64,000 nucleotides of DNA from Collybia mongolica (lineage: Eukaryota; Basidiomycota; Agaricomycetes; Agaricales; Clitocybaceae). The stretch is from contig JAAXNY010000013.1 in assembly GCA_013420905.1 (NCBI GenBank), forward strand, positions 930,001 through 994,000, read 5' to 3'. Under the pieces are notes generated by a model. The model was given only the letters and a program-made list of their open reading frames with translations. It was not told the origin of the DNA and did no database searches. The translations under genes were made by a program, and so were the position numbers. This document shows, one piece after another, positions 34,248 to 44,965 of this stretch (its first letter is position 1; each line of letters starts with the position of its first letter).

Positions 34248-36416
34248 AGCATCATGCGCCAGGACCGAGGTAGACGAATCACAGAATCGCCATTGGAATC
34301 GGGGTCATGGGTGGCGTAGGCATTACATTGAGTTCCGAAATGTGGTCCAACCGTCCTCATTCAGGGAGCATCTGTGCACAAAACCACCCCCATCAATCAA
34401 ATTCCTCTGACCTGAACAGCCGTTGTTGCAGTTTGGACATTTGGAAAGCAAGCGAATACTGGTTCTGTCTCGTTTCCCTTTTGTGATGTGACTCTCAACG
34501 GGATTCCTACCTCCACCTTATGACTAAGCCTATAACCGCATGATTTTAACATTGAGTTCCTGAATGAATGGATCAAGACTGCCTACCTTTAGCTTCTGAG
34601 CCCAGATTCCACATTTGACAGATCACCGTCTTGAGTACCACAGAACGTTCCTCCAAAAATGGGCCCTGGAAGGGCCCAGCACACAGTTCTTGTAATGTTT
34701 ACAGTGGCCAAGAATTAACTGTGAGTACAGTATATGTGTATCACTAGGGTCATCTAGGTTAGTGCATAGTAAGGTACAGATGTATAGGTGCCGCGATTCT
34801 TGCATTGGTTGTCCCAGAGATTCCAGAGGAGAGGAAAGCGTTGTATGACGTATGCACTGAGGATGCTGGCCCATGTCATAAGTTTTGTTGTGAGTACTGA
34901 ACAATGCCACTGGCACTACCAAGACTCTAAGCCCATCCTCAATCTCATTTTTCTGACCTTCAATAACAAGGCCTCGTTCCCCTCTGGTCTTTTCGGAATG
35001 CATCTGTTGGGTCCACTACCTCACTGTACATTGCAATGGCACATGACGTCTCCAACAGGACTTAAGCAGAAAATTTCTCCGAGTCTTTGTTGTGTTGTAA
35101 TTGAGAACCTCCATGTCTGGTCCTGTGTCTATGCCTTACAGTTCCCTCTGCGCCCGCCCCCTACCCCAGTGTTATTCAATGCATCGCACGTTTGAACCCA
35201 AACGCATTCTCAATGTTAGGACTCCTCGTAGCATGCCTTCAACTATGCCCGTTTCCCAATTGATGCATGATGGTGGAAGCTAACGAGCCGTAAGCCAAGG
35301 TCCAACTTGAGATACACCAAGGGCGCATCCTGCTTATGCAATATTCCTTAGTGGGACTAGTAATTGCTCTGGGGATGAAGCGTAATCATCAGTTCGTCAA
35401 ATCACAGGTTGAGGTGGCAGAAGCATACATTAATATTCTTCCTCCTATACAGTCTCGAGATCCTTTGGTCCCTCCTCCACAGCCTCGGGACCCCTGCAGG
35501 TTAAAACTTCTGCCACAACCCCATTTAACTGTAGCAATTCCAGACCCTGAACTGAACTAAGCAACACTCTTAAACGGCCATTCCCAAGTTGCTTGCCAGT
35601 CCCCAGCAGCTGGGTCCTATTATCCTAATTGACGAGTTCTTTCTGTGTTCAACACCAGTATTGTGTGTGAAAAGACGTCAGCAGCCGTGGAGCGTTATGT
35701 GGGGATTTTAGTAGATGGGGTTTTGACGTTGGGTCGGATTTAGGATTGCGAAATCAAAATGATTAGGAGTTTGGGAGGGGTCTTGCGTTCATTGGGGATC
35801 TTGTGGTAGAATTTTCTCTCATCAACAGACATAGACAAGTTGATACCCAAAGCTGAGTAGCGTTGATGACAGATGTTGTTCCTCAAGTATCTACAAAAAA
35901 GTCCTCGTCAGTTTAGACTATCTCAAGAGTAAACAAGAAAAGTTACTAGTGCGCCAACTTTCGTTATCAGCCCCAAAACATTCCTACATGCAGTCAACTA
36001 AGCCAGATTGCTATGGCAGAAAGTGACTACAAGTGCCGGCTCAGTGACCATCATTGTGGATGATAGCAGCTATCGAACACGTGACCTTCTGATAGCAGAA
36101 TTGATAGCAGCTAGCTACACAGGCAAGCACTCAACTTGTATTCACCTTGTGATGGCATTTGGTTAGGATGAACACGGATGAAACATGCATTCATCACATT
36201 TTCTGCAAATGCTGATCATCCCAAGTTCACTTAACTTGAGACCAACTCATAATTCATTTGAGATAAACACAAGTTTGATCTCAAGTTCAACCAAAATGGA
36301 TTATCCTTAACTGGTATCCTGATCCTTGCTGTCCTTTTTTATTACTGGTTTGTACTGAATGATAATTAAGGCTGGGTTCTCATTTGGCTCCAATTTACTT
36401 CTAAGTCTACTGAATA
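34248..36416. other. 2.2 kb without a recognised gene
   Basis: Partly CpG-containing sequence that looks like low-copy host DNA. Open frames at 34788-35195 (+) and 35336-35560 (+) show no recognisable domain. Near 36217-36290 there are small inverted repeats (see findings). Confidence 0.4.
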
Positions 36417-36766
36417 TTAGTACAATAATAGTGATTCTGGAGTGAGGTATGAATCCGAATCTGACTCCATCATCATGTTCACACCATGGTACTGGAGATG
36501 AGAATTGCTACCATATTGGTAGGGCATATGATGATGTGTTGGTGCTGGAGGAAATGCAAACATTTGTGATATCCTGGGTAATAATGGGCAAGATGTTGGT
36601 AGTCCACTGGTGAACATGCTATAACCCCTATAATCTTCAGTAGCATGTTGCTCATTTGTGTTTTGAACTTGGGTTGGGGCAGGGGGAGAGTATTGCTGAT
36701 CAGAATGCTGGCCCCTGTTGATAGTGGGCAATGGAGGGGATGGTGATGATTGCATATCAGGAGTTG
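36417..36766 (-). CDS. Terminal exon of an unrecognised Pro/Gln/His-rich protein (fragment)
   Basis: A frame follows a good acceptor (GGCTTTGCAG/CAACTCC at 36766) and stops at 36417. It reads TPDMQSSPSPPLPTINRG... and is rich in Pro, Gln, His, Ser and Met, without a domain. The hAT-type MITE at 36802 would lie in the preceding intron, and the Tc1 relic at 37522 lies further upstream. The remaining exons, if they exist, could be beyond 42040. It may be a decayed or low-complexity C-terminus. Confidence 0.35.
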
Positions 36767-36801
36767 CTGCAAAGCCAAATATTGGACCATGTAAGAGTGG
36801 C

Positions 36802-37401
36802 TAGTGATGTGCAGGCCTGGCTTGGCCTGAAAGCCCTGGCTTTGGCCTGGCTTGAGAGGGCTTTGGCCTGGAGAAATCTGAGGCCAAGGCCAGGCCCTTG
36901 ACCATGGCTTGGCTTGGGCCTACCAGGGCCTCCACTATATATCTTGTGCAAGGCTTTTTGCCCACATGTGCATGTTTTTCTGCAATGGTTTTGTGGTGGG
37001 AGGTAAGTTCAGGAACTGACACATTATTTTTGTTACTGAGCCTTGTAGATACTATGATTTTTTTGATGTACCATGGTTGGTTAGGATTGAACAGATATTT
37101 TCAAAGTCTAAAAACTTCTATCTTTAACCAATTATTAACTTAAGGCAGCCACCAAAGTGGCAGAATAGAGTAGATACAGTTTTAAATCATAAAATCTCAC
37201 CCAAAACCTTCAAAATCACACCTCTCCATGAATTTATTTTTAGACTACAAGCCAGGGCCTTGGGGGCCTGGCTCAGGCTTTTGAACACTCAAGCCAGGCC
37301 CCAGGCCCTCACAGAGCCAAGCCAAGCCAAGCCTTGTAGGGGGCTTTGGGGGGCCTGGCTTTGAGGGCCTCAGGGCCTGAGGTCAGACCTGCACATCACT
37401 A
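36802..37401. mobile_element. 600-bp hAT-type MITE
   Basis: Termini TAGTGATGTGCAGG and CCTGCACATCACTA are perfect inverted repeats. The flanks are AGAGTGGC (36794-36801) and AGAGTGAC (37402-37409), an 8-bp duplication with one mismatch, as for hAT elements. Subterminal regions contain many GCCAGGCC and GGCCTGGC motifs in both orientations. There is no coding capacity. Confidence 0.85.
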
Positions 37402-38686
37402 AGAGTGACACAGGTGCTGGGCGAGTGTAAGGGGAATGCTAGTTCATTCCCAATCTAGTTGCTTGGATATTCTTCACTCATCATATATCTAACTCTATAT
37501 ACTGCCAGTGCCTTGAGACTACAGTAGCTCAAAAAACTGTCCCAATGTTTGGCCATTTCTTAATGTTTTCCTAATAACACAACAGTCACTAGTAATACCA
37601 TCCTACATGAATTATATGTTATACTGCATCATCTCAGCTCTCATTTAATTCCTGAATTATGTGATTTGGACAAATATTGATGGAATAATAAATAAAACAA
37701 AATAATCAATTATTGGGACAGTTTTTTGACCCTTTGTTATTTTAGTAATATTCCTTCTGCAACAAGCCAAATCACAATAAGTTTAAGTGTGGGAGTAATA
37801 AACAAGATCATGTGACCTTGTTGATATAAGTTTGACATGTTGAAATCATTTCAACCACTCTCTTTCTCTTTTACCATACTCTCTACCAAGCACACTCAAG
37901 AAGGCTATACCCTGTATCAAATTGAGGATAAAACTGGTGTGGGCAAGTCTGCCATTGGTATAATTGAGAGAGAGGTTGATAGGAACAAGGAAAACAGCAA
38001 AGGAGGGCCATCCTTCCAAACTTACTCCTTGTGACAAGCAATGAATTATTTGACAACTACTATAGGAAAGCTTGATATTGCTGTTCAAACTACCCATTAC
38101 ATCAACAACATCCTTCCCAATCCTGTCACACCTCAAACAGTCAGAAATGCTCTCAAGCATAGTGACTTTTGCTCTGTCGTTAAGCAGGAACATTCCCTGT
38201 ATGTCCCCTGCTTAAAAAGGCCCATCAATTGGAGCATCTCAGATTTGCCAGGTATCATGAAAATTGAGGTCTTTACACTAAGCCACATAACCCATGCGGA
38301 CTCCGTGCGGACTCCATGCGGACACACAGAGTCCGCATGGACTCATTTGGCAGGACCATCAGCCAGACAAGAATCCGTGTCCGCGCCGAGTCCGCATCAA
38401 TCTGCGTAATTTTACGTGGACACGCGGACCAGCACGGACGGACAGCTCACAGAGTCTGCGCGGCCAATCAATTACTAATCAACTTAGTAATATAAATTTT
38501 ATTTACACAAAGTATATATACTATTTGTTATTAATAACATAACATAATGGTGGTGAAAAACTTGCATCCAACTAGATTCGAACGCATACAGGCACGAACA
38601 TTATGTAATATGTTTGGCGTTCATAACCGTTGGGCAAGGCAGGCATTTCTAGCTACAGAATCACTGGCCTCAAGTCAATGGACTTA

Positions 38687-40294
38687 CAGTGGCTCAAAAA
38701 ACTGCCCCAATGTTTGTACATTTTTGAAAGATCAATATGGTATGAAGTGCTGACATAAGCAGGGGACCTGGGGTAATTATGTAAGATACTATGACATCGT
38801 GGCTTTCCAATGGACCCTGGATCATGTGATTTGGATCAAAACCCATTAAGCTATAGGCCAAACAAAATGGCTACTCATTGGGGCAGTTTTTTGACCCTTA
38901 TCTTATTTTCCATTATTCTGGCATTTATGATCCAATGCAAGAACATTATGGACTGTGGGAAGAATAAACAATGTCATGTGACTTTATTTGTATCAATTTG
39001 ACATGTTGGAATTGGTTCAATCATCTTCTTGACCTCTTACCACCATCATGAAAGCCATTTCTACTGCTCAGCACAATACTGTTGTTTCTCTCCTCAATGA
39101 GGGCTATTCTCAGCGTCAAATCAAGGAGAAAACTGGTCTAGGGAAGGGTACCATCAGTAGGATCAGCAAAGATGTGGATGGAAACAAAGAAAACAACCTT
39201 GGTGGCCGCCCCTCCAAGCTGTCTGTTCGTGACAAACAGTCAATTATTCGTCAAATCAAGTCAGGGAAGCTTGATAATGCAGTTCAGGCTACCCAATTCA
39301 TCAATGGCATCATCCCCAATCCTGTCACACCCCAGACAGTCAGAAATGCACTCAAGGAAACTCAATTTTATGCTGCTACAAAGAGGAAAGCTCCTCTTCT
39401 CAAACGAGCCCATCGCATCCGGCGTCTCCAGTTTGCAAAATATCATGAAAGCTGGACTGTGGAGGACTGGAAAAGGGTTCTATGGACAGATGAGACCAAA
39501 ATCAATAGGATTGGGTCAGATGGAAAGGTTTATGTCTGGAAACAAAGGGGAGAACCACCATCTGATAGAACAACATCACCTACTGTCAAACATGGAGGAG
39601 GAGGAAACCTCATGGTATGGGGTTGTATGGGGTGGAATGGAGTGGGAAAGCTCATAGAGGTGCAGGGGAACATGGACAAGGTTCAATACTGTGAAATTTT
39701 GGAGAGTGGAGTTCAGGAAAGTTTTGAGAAGTTGGAAATGGTGGATGGCGAGTGCTACTTTCAGCAAGATAACGACCCCAAACACACATCTGGACTGGCC
39801 ACACAGTGGTTTGAAGACAACAACATTCAAGTCCTTGGCTGGCCTGCCCAATCCCCTGACATGAATCCAATAGAACACCTTTGGGAACATCTCAAGCGCC
39901 GTCTTAAAGAATATCCAACACCACCCAAAGGAGTACATGAGTTGTGGGATAGATTGGCTGAAGAGTGGGGTGAAATTCCACCAGAGGTATGCCAAAACCT
40001 GATAGAAAGTATGCCCAGGCGGATACAAGCAGTTATAAAGGCAAAAGGTGGTCATACAAAGTATTAGATAGAAAATTAATAGAGGGTCAAAAAACTGCCC
40101 CAATGAGTAATCATTTTGTTTGGCCTATAGCTTAATGGGTTTTGATCCAAATCACATGATCCAGGGTCCATTGGAAAGCCACGATGTCATAGTATCTTAC
40201 ATAATTACCCCAGGTCCCCTGCTTATGTCAGCACTTCATACCATATTGATCTTTCAAAAATGTACAAACATTGGGGCAGTTTTTTGAGCCACTG
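38687..40294 (+). mobile_element. Tc1/mariner transposon copy B, 1608 bp, apparently complete
   Basis: Flanked by TA (38685-38686, 40295-40296). Same length, TIRs and gene as copy A but in opposite orientation. Comparison with copy 1 of the 1314-bp element shows the empty site: GACTTA/GGTCACATG is continuous once the insert and one TA are removed. It is the youngest layer of the nest. Confidence 0.97.
39048..40067 (+). CDS. Tc1-family DD34E transposase (copy B)
   Basis: A 339-residue intact frame, nearly identical to the transposase at 32865-33884 on the other strand. It has the same N-terminal HTH (EGYSQRQIKEKTGLGKGTIS), GGRPSK linker and catalytic residues in LWTDETK, QQDNDPKHTS and NPIEHLW. 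No stop, frameshift or missing motif is seen. The neighbouring TIRs are also intact, so this copy could be mobile and could supply transposase in trans to related MITEs. The long antisense frames over this gene are by-products of its codon usage. Confidence 0.96.
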   Translation: MKAISTAQHNTVVSLLNEGYSQRQIKEKTGLGKGTISRISKDVDGNKENNLGGRPSKLSVRDKQSIIRQIKSGKLDNAVQATQFINGIIPNPVTPQTVRNALKETQFYAATKRKAPLLKRAHRIRRLQFAKYHESWTVEDWKRVLWTDETKINRIGSDGKVYVWKQRGEPPSDRTTSPTVKHGGGGNLMVWGCMGWNGVGKLIEVQGNMDKVQYCEILESGVQESFEKLEMVDGECYFQQDNDPKHTSGLATQWFEDNNIQVLGWPAQSPDMNPIEHLWEHLKRRLKEYPTPPKGVHELWDRLAEEWGEIPPEVCQNLIESMPRRIQAVIKAKGGHTKY

Positions 40295-42041
40295 TAGGTC
40301 ACATGATTACAAGGCATGTGCAATGGTCACATTACCGTTGCCACGTCTTTGTTGGTTCTTTTCAACCACATCAACGATGCCCGCCAAAACCACCAATGCT
40401 GACAACTGACATCAACATGACGACGCACAAGACAATGTGGGGAGAAGGATAGAAACAGACGTGGAATGAGGGGACGACGAGGAAAGGGCGCCCCGAGGGG
40501 CAGAACCAGGTGAGTCATACACCACTGCTCACCCACACACTCACCACGCAGTGCATCCCCCCCTCCCCACTTCAGGAACTCGAAACGAAGGATACGGCCG
40601 CCAACAGCAACAGGAGGAAGGCGGCAACGACAACGACAAAGACAGCAACAGCAACAGCAGCAACAGTGCCGACAAGGCCTGCGGCAATGATGGCAACAGC
40701 AGCGGCAGCGGGGCACTAACAACGGCGCAACAACGACGACGACAACTACAACAAAGACGACCACCACCACCACGAGGATGACGACGACTAAGGACAATGA
40801 GGACAACAATGACAACAACGACTAAGGACAACGGGGACAACAACAAGACAAGCGGCCAGTGCCGCTGCCGCTGAAACCCAGGCCGCTGACGACATCACGG
40901 GGGCCGACAAGGATGAGGGGGGGGCGGGGGCCCCTGCCCCCGCCTATATTAAATTATTTTATCATATATGTATTATACTTAGTAATAATATATGTTATAT
41001 TCTATTAATTATATAGATTGTTAGTAAGTAAAAGAGTAAGTAAGTGCTTCATAATAAAAGAAAGTAAGTGAGTCCGCGCGGACTCTGTGGAGTCCACACA
41101 GAGTCCGTGCAGAGTCCGTGTGGACTTTGTGCTGTCCTTGCAGAGTCCGTACGGAGTCCACAAGGACATGTGGGGGAGTGTAAAGTACAGTGAAAATTGG
41201 ACAGTAGAGGATTGGAAGAGGACCTTGTGGTCAGATGAGACCAAAATCAACAGATTTAGGTCAGATGGAAGGGTATATACTTGGAAGAAGAAGTGGGAAC
41301 CACTTTCTGACAGGACCACTACACCTACAGTCAAACATGGAGGAGGAAACAATCTTATGGTATGGGGGTGTATGGGGTGGAATGGGGTGGGAATGCTTAC
41401 AGAAGTCCAGGGGATTGTGAATGCAGACCAATACTGCCAAATTTTGGATGGGGGAGTGGTTGAAAGTTTTGAAAAGTTGGAGATGGCAGAGGGTGAAAGG
41501 ATTTTTCAGCAGGACTATGACCCCAAACATGCCTCCAACAAGGCAACAAAGTGGTTTGAGGACAACAATATTCAAGTCCTGGTCTGGCCTGCACAATCCT
41601 CTGACTTGAATGCCATTGAATACCTTTGGGTAGAGCTGAAGAAGGTTTTGAAGAGATATTGAAATCCACCAAAGGGAGTACATGAATTGTGGGACAGGGT
41701 TGCAGAAGAGTGGAATAAAATTGCACCAGAAACCTGCCAAAGACTTATAGGAAGCATATCTAGAAGGATCCAAGCAATTATCAAGGCAAAAGGAGGTCAT
41801 ACCAAGTACTGATTGTGAAAATAATAATAGGTCAAAAAACTGTCCCAATGATTGATTATTTTGTTTTATTTATTATTCCATCAATATTTATCCAAATCAC
41901 ATGATCCAGAGGTCAAATAAAAGCTGAGATGATGTAGTATAATATATAACTTTTGCAGGATGGTATTACTAGTCATTGTTGTGTTATTAGGAAAACATTA
42001 AGAAATAACCAAACATTGGAACAGTATTTTGAGCTACTGTA

Positions 42042-43109
42042 CCTTGGCATAACCTAAATACCTTGTGACACCTCCCCTTACTGACAGCTTACCCCCAGAT
42101 CATTGCAGAACCCTAGTGGACTCATATCAGTTTGGAGTTGCAGGCTTTAGTTGCTGCCCAACTGTTGCATGGGTTGCAGTGTTGTGGTTTTCAAAGGAGT
42201 GATGATAGTTGGTGGGTTCTTAGTTACACTTAATTGGGATACAAGTATGGACAGTTGTTTAGTCAGTTTCCAAAGTGATTCCACATGGAGTGCAACAGAT
42301 TTCCAAAGCAATTCAATGTCACTTTCCAGCAATCCAACACAATGGTCTTGATTCATGCTAGTTTGCAATATGTCAGTTAATCAGTACATTGTTGAGTGGA
42401 GAGGGTAGTCTGTGCACTTTCATATTGTGGGTGCAATGAAGTGTTCCAATTCACTTATTGGTTCCGAATATGCCTAAAATAGACACAGTACATGAGTATA
42501 GTCTCCAATGATGAGAGTATTCTACTGTAAGGGCAACCCTACATTGCGCCATACACCCTAAGTTGGCTAATGCATGATCAAGCAAAGAAATCCAAAGTTA
42601 TATTTATGAAGTCAAGTAACAGGCTATCTACTTACCTAGCAGAGGAATCCAAAGAGAATACTCTAAGGATCCTCTGTCAGGGGTCTCTATCCTATATACC
42701 TATTCTAAACAACAGCCTTGGAGTCCCATTGTTGCCATATGGCTCAGGGTTGTAGTGTACACTATCTACAAGTAAACCAATGTGCTCCAATAGGAAGCTG
42801 ATGTACTCCAACTGAAATCTGATATGCAAGTGCAAGTGCCAATGTGCAAACACAAGTACCAATGTGCAAGTGTGAGTACTGACATACAAGTGCAAGAGCT
42901 GATGCCAATGTGTGATGTGTGAAGTTGGAGCTGTGTGCACAGAATTGGGTGTTCCCCTTACAAGGTAGTAGGAAAAATGAGCCAATGAACTGTTGGGCAG
43001 GCAATCATAGAAGGTGGAATTGCTGCCAAGATGCAATTGGGCCATGAACCCCTTGAAACACAGGGTAAGTATACTTTGAGTTGTAAAACCCCAGGAGAAA
43101 TAGCAGGAG
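42042..43109. other. Unassigned, with short repeats
   Basis: A minus-strand frame at 42147-42368 is helical (SVALHVESLWKLTKQLS) and could be an exon of an unknown gene. At 42820-42930 there is a degenerate repeat of 'caagtgccaatgtg'. No product is assigned. Confidence 0.35.
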
Positions 43110-43117
43110 ACACCCCT

Positions 43118-43295
43118 TACTGTTAGAATGAGAAAGACCCAAGAAGAGAGAGAGTTCTAGAAGTATCCAGATAAAGCACCAGAATGACTACAACAGATGT
43201 ATTGGCAATAGTAAAGTTAAGTCTAGTCTAGGTGGCTCAGTGATGTGGCATTGAGCATGTGAGACAAGAAGTCATGTGATTCTAAATCTGGCACT
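43118..43295 (+). repeat. Dispersed repeat with tRNA-like boxes, copy 1 (possible SINE)
   Basis: It starts TTAGAATGAGAAAGAC and matches 46205-46380 through to TCTAAATCT. Near the 3' side TGGCTCAGTGATGTGG resembles an A box, and TGATTCTAAATC resembles a B box that lost its CpG (GTTCGAATC). A degenerate tRNA-derived SINE is the simplest reading. The flanks differ between copies. Confidence 0.5.
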
Positions 43296-43399
43296 TACTA
43301 CTAGTAGTGATGGTACAATGACCTCTTCTTGATCTCTTACCACCATCTGGTTAGGGATTAGATACACTGTAACACCAACTACTACTATTGATATTCAGC

Positions 43400-43700
43400 A
43401 CAGTTGAGCCCACCCACTCCCAACAAATGCTACCAGTACTAGGGCTATGCCCGCCATTTGTTGTCCCAATGACCCTGATCCTCCACCTCTGGGGGGGTCA
43501 GCTAATCTACTTCCTACCACATTCTTTTGTCCCCCGCCGTCGAAATCCCCATCACCAGCCCACACACCCTCACAACAGTCCATCCTAAGGGCTCTCAACA
43601 TCAAGAAGACTAAGCCGAGAAGAAAAGCTTTTTCTTCCGTCCACCCATCTCCGGTGAAAGGGGGCTCCTGGGCTATAAGTGTGCTGATGCTATGAAATGT
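43400..43700 (+). other. Proline-rich open frame, unassigned
   Basis: The frame 43447-43695 is Pro/Ser-rich, with SILRALNIKKTKPRRKAFSS near its end. It has neighbouring CpG sites and could be a gene remnant. No family is recognised. The antisense frame is equally long, so coding status is doubtful. A CA dinucleotide run follows at 43708-43722. Confidence 0.25.
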
Positions 43701-43860
43701 AATCTCTTACACACACACACACCAAATCTAACAATCAACACACAAACAGTAGGAATTGCCTGTTTTGAGTTCGGGTTCAAGTGCTTGGAAGCACTAAGCT
43801 TTGAATAGTACTAGTCAAGGCCCTTTCCAATGATCTCTTGACGGGTTTGATTTGGACAAA

Positions 43861-44067
43861 GCTTTAACACAAGTTTAAAGCTTGCTAGGTATATTTATAA
43901 TATCTCTCGATCCAATAGACTGAGTACCAAGTGTACATTCAATTATTAATGATCCCAAGTGGATCTATAAGTCCAAGTGACTTATTAAACAAACAGTGCC
44001 AAGTGCACTAAAGGCCAAGTGCCTAGTAATTCCAACGGACAATGCGGTACTAAGTTCCAAGTGAACT
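43861..44067. repeat. Array of seven small hairpins with a shared CAAGT loop
   Basis: Stem/loop/stem positions are as follows. (1) 43859-43883: AAGCTTTAA/CACAAGT/TTAAAGCTT. (2) 43924-43936: GTAC/CAAGT/GTAC. (3) 43951-43965: GATCC/CAAGT/GGATC. (4) 43967-43985: ATAAGTC/CAAGT/GACTTAT. (5) 43995-44009: AGTGC/CAAGT/GCACT. (6) 44012-44024: AGGC/CAAGT/GCCT. (7) 44053-44067: AGTTC/CAAGT/GAACT. The loops agree while the stems differ but stay complementary. Another hairpin, AGTGCTT-GG-AAGCACT, lies just upstream at 43780-43795. I know no described repeat with this design. Confidence 0.8.
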
Positions 44068-44111
44068 AAGACTCTTCAATTCTGTGATCTCTTCAAACAA
44101 TTCCAATCAAG

Positions 44112-44965
44112 ACTTGGGTGGAGTGGGCCAACATACTGTGTGGCAGGTACTCGTTCTTTCTTTCTTTTCTTAGGAGAAATAAGTCCATTCCACATTCAGG
44201 AAGTTGTAAATGACTAGAAACAATGTAGATGATAGTTTATAGAGGTCATGTGACCCTGGGAAAATGTTACCAAGCAAACAAGCAATGCCTGTGCACAAAA
44301 ACCATCAGAACTTACTTTTCCCAGGATCATGGACACTAAATGAGCATTCAGATTGTTGTCATGTATTTGGTATGCTTATGTGATGGAATAGATCATGTGA
44401 CATATGTCAATAAATAGAGAATTCAATCCTCTTTGTATTTCAGGTAAATATAGTAGTAGTTGTTGATTTTTCCAATGTTTAGGATAATTTCCCACAAGGG
44501 TCATGTTTGGTAAGGGTCATTGTTGTTAAAAGATGTTTGTTCATCTTTGGTATAATACACAGACCTTCAAAACTAGCTGAATCTGGACATTTCTAATATT
44601 TTGCTCAAAATAGACCATGGGAAAAATGTGCTCAACAAGGAAATTGTAGAGCCATGTTTGTACATTCCAAACATATAAAAACAAAGTTAATAGCTTTACT
44701 GGTTATGAAGAAAATCACGAGATAAATTTTGAAACACGACGCTTTGAAATATTAGATATGCATAATTTTGATGGCATCATCAAAGGCATTATGTAAGCAT
44801 CCCAAATACATGCAAATTATGTCACAATACTTTGTATTTGTGGAGAAATGCTGTAAAAAGCCATAAGAGAAGAAAAATCCCATTATGGAAATATTTTCTC
44901 ACGGTGTTGAAATATGAATGAATCACCTTTCTGCCCGAAAACTGGGTTGATAAAGAACTTGTAAT
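44112..44965 (+). repeat. 854-bp inverted repeat, left arm
   Basis: It begins ACTTGGGTGGAGTGGGCC and ends AAGAACTTGTAAT. The reverse complement occurs at 60712-61565 with the same length and only scattered differences, some of them C-to-T at CpG. No coding frame. See the finding on the 17.5-kb inverted pair. Confidence 0.93.

Larger units (their letters stand above)
38267..41190 (-). mobile_element. 1314-bp element, copy 2, with Tc1 copy B nested inside
   Basis: It begins AGGTCTTTACACTAAGCCAC and ends GTGGGGGAGTGTAAAGTACAG, inverted relative to copy 1. It is flanked by a perfect 9-bp duplication TGAAAATTG (38258-38266, 41191-41199). Subtracting the Tc1 insertion and one TA leaves exactly 1314 bp, as in copy 1. 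The tRNA-like boxes (38574-38637) and triplet repeats (about 40600-40850) are in the same relative places. CpG sites are still present, so it is fairly young. Confidence 0.92.
37837..41811 (+). pseudogene. Tc1-family transposase of copy C, broken
   Basis: The N-terminal part (37837-38266) has an HTH with 'EGYTLYQIEDKTGVGKSAI' and 'LPNPVTPQTVRNAL' but contains stops and frame changes. The reading is split at the YHENW position by the insertion at 38267-41190, with TGAAAATTG repeated at 38258-38266 and 41191-41199. The C-terminal part resumes at ENWTVEDWKRTLWSDETKIN and keeps Asp in LWSDETK and in QQDYDPKHAS. It ends in 'SSDLNAIEYLW' (Glu present, NPIE changed to NAIE), then a stop at 41659 and the residual tail to GGHTKY at 41811. 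Clearly inactive. Confidence 0.9.
37522..42039 (+). mobile_element. Older Tc1/mariner element (copy C), interrupted by nested insertions
   Basis: The ends CAGTAGCTCAAAAAACTGTC and ...CAGTATTTTGAGCTACTG are flanked by TA at 37520-37521 and 42040-42041. It is a diverged relative of copies A and B with the same outer/inner arrangement of the AAAAAACTGTCCCAAT site (inner copies near 37709 and 41826). The 1314-bp element with its own Tc1 insertion sits at 38267-41190 inside its transposase gene. Removing that insertion leaves about 1.6 kb, the usual size. Confidence 0.93.

Noticed and set aside
36757..37022. Small open frames around the hAT MITE end
   Set aside because: They consist of GCCAGGCC-type subterminal repeats of the MITE.
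43861..44067. CRISPR array
   Set aside because: The short CAAGT repeats have irregular spacing and each is embedded in its own palindrome; the genome is eukaryotic.
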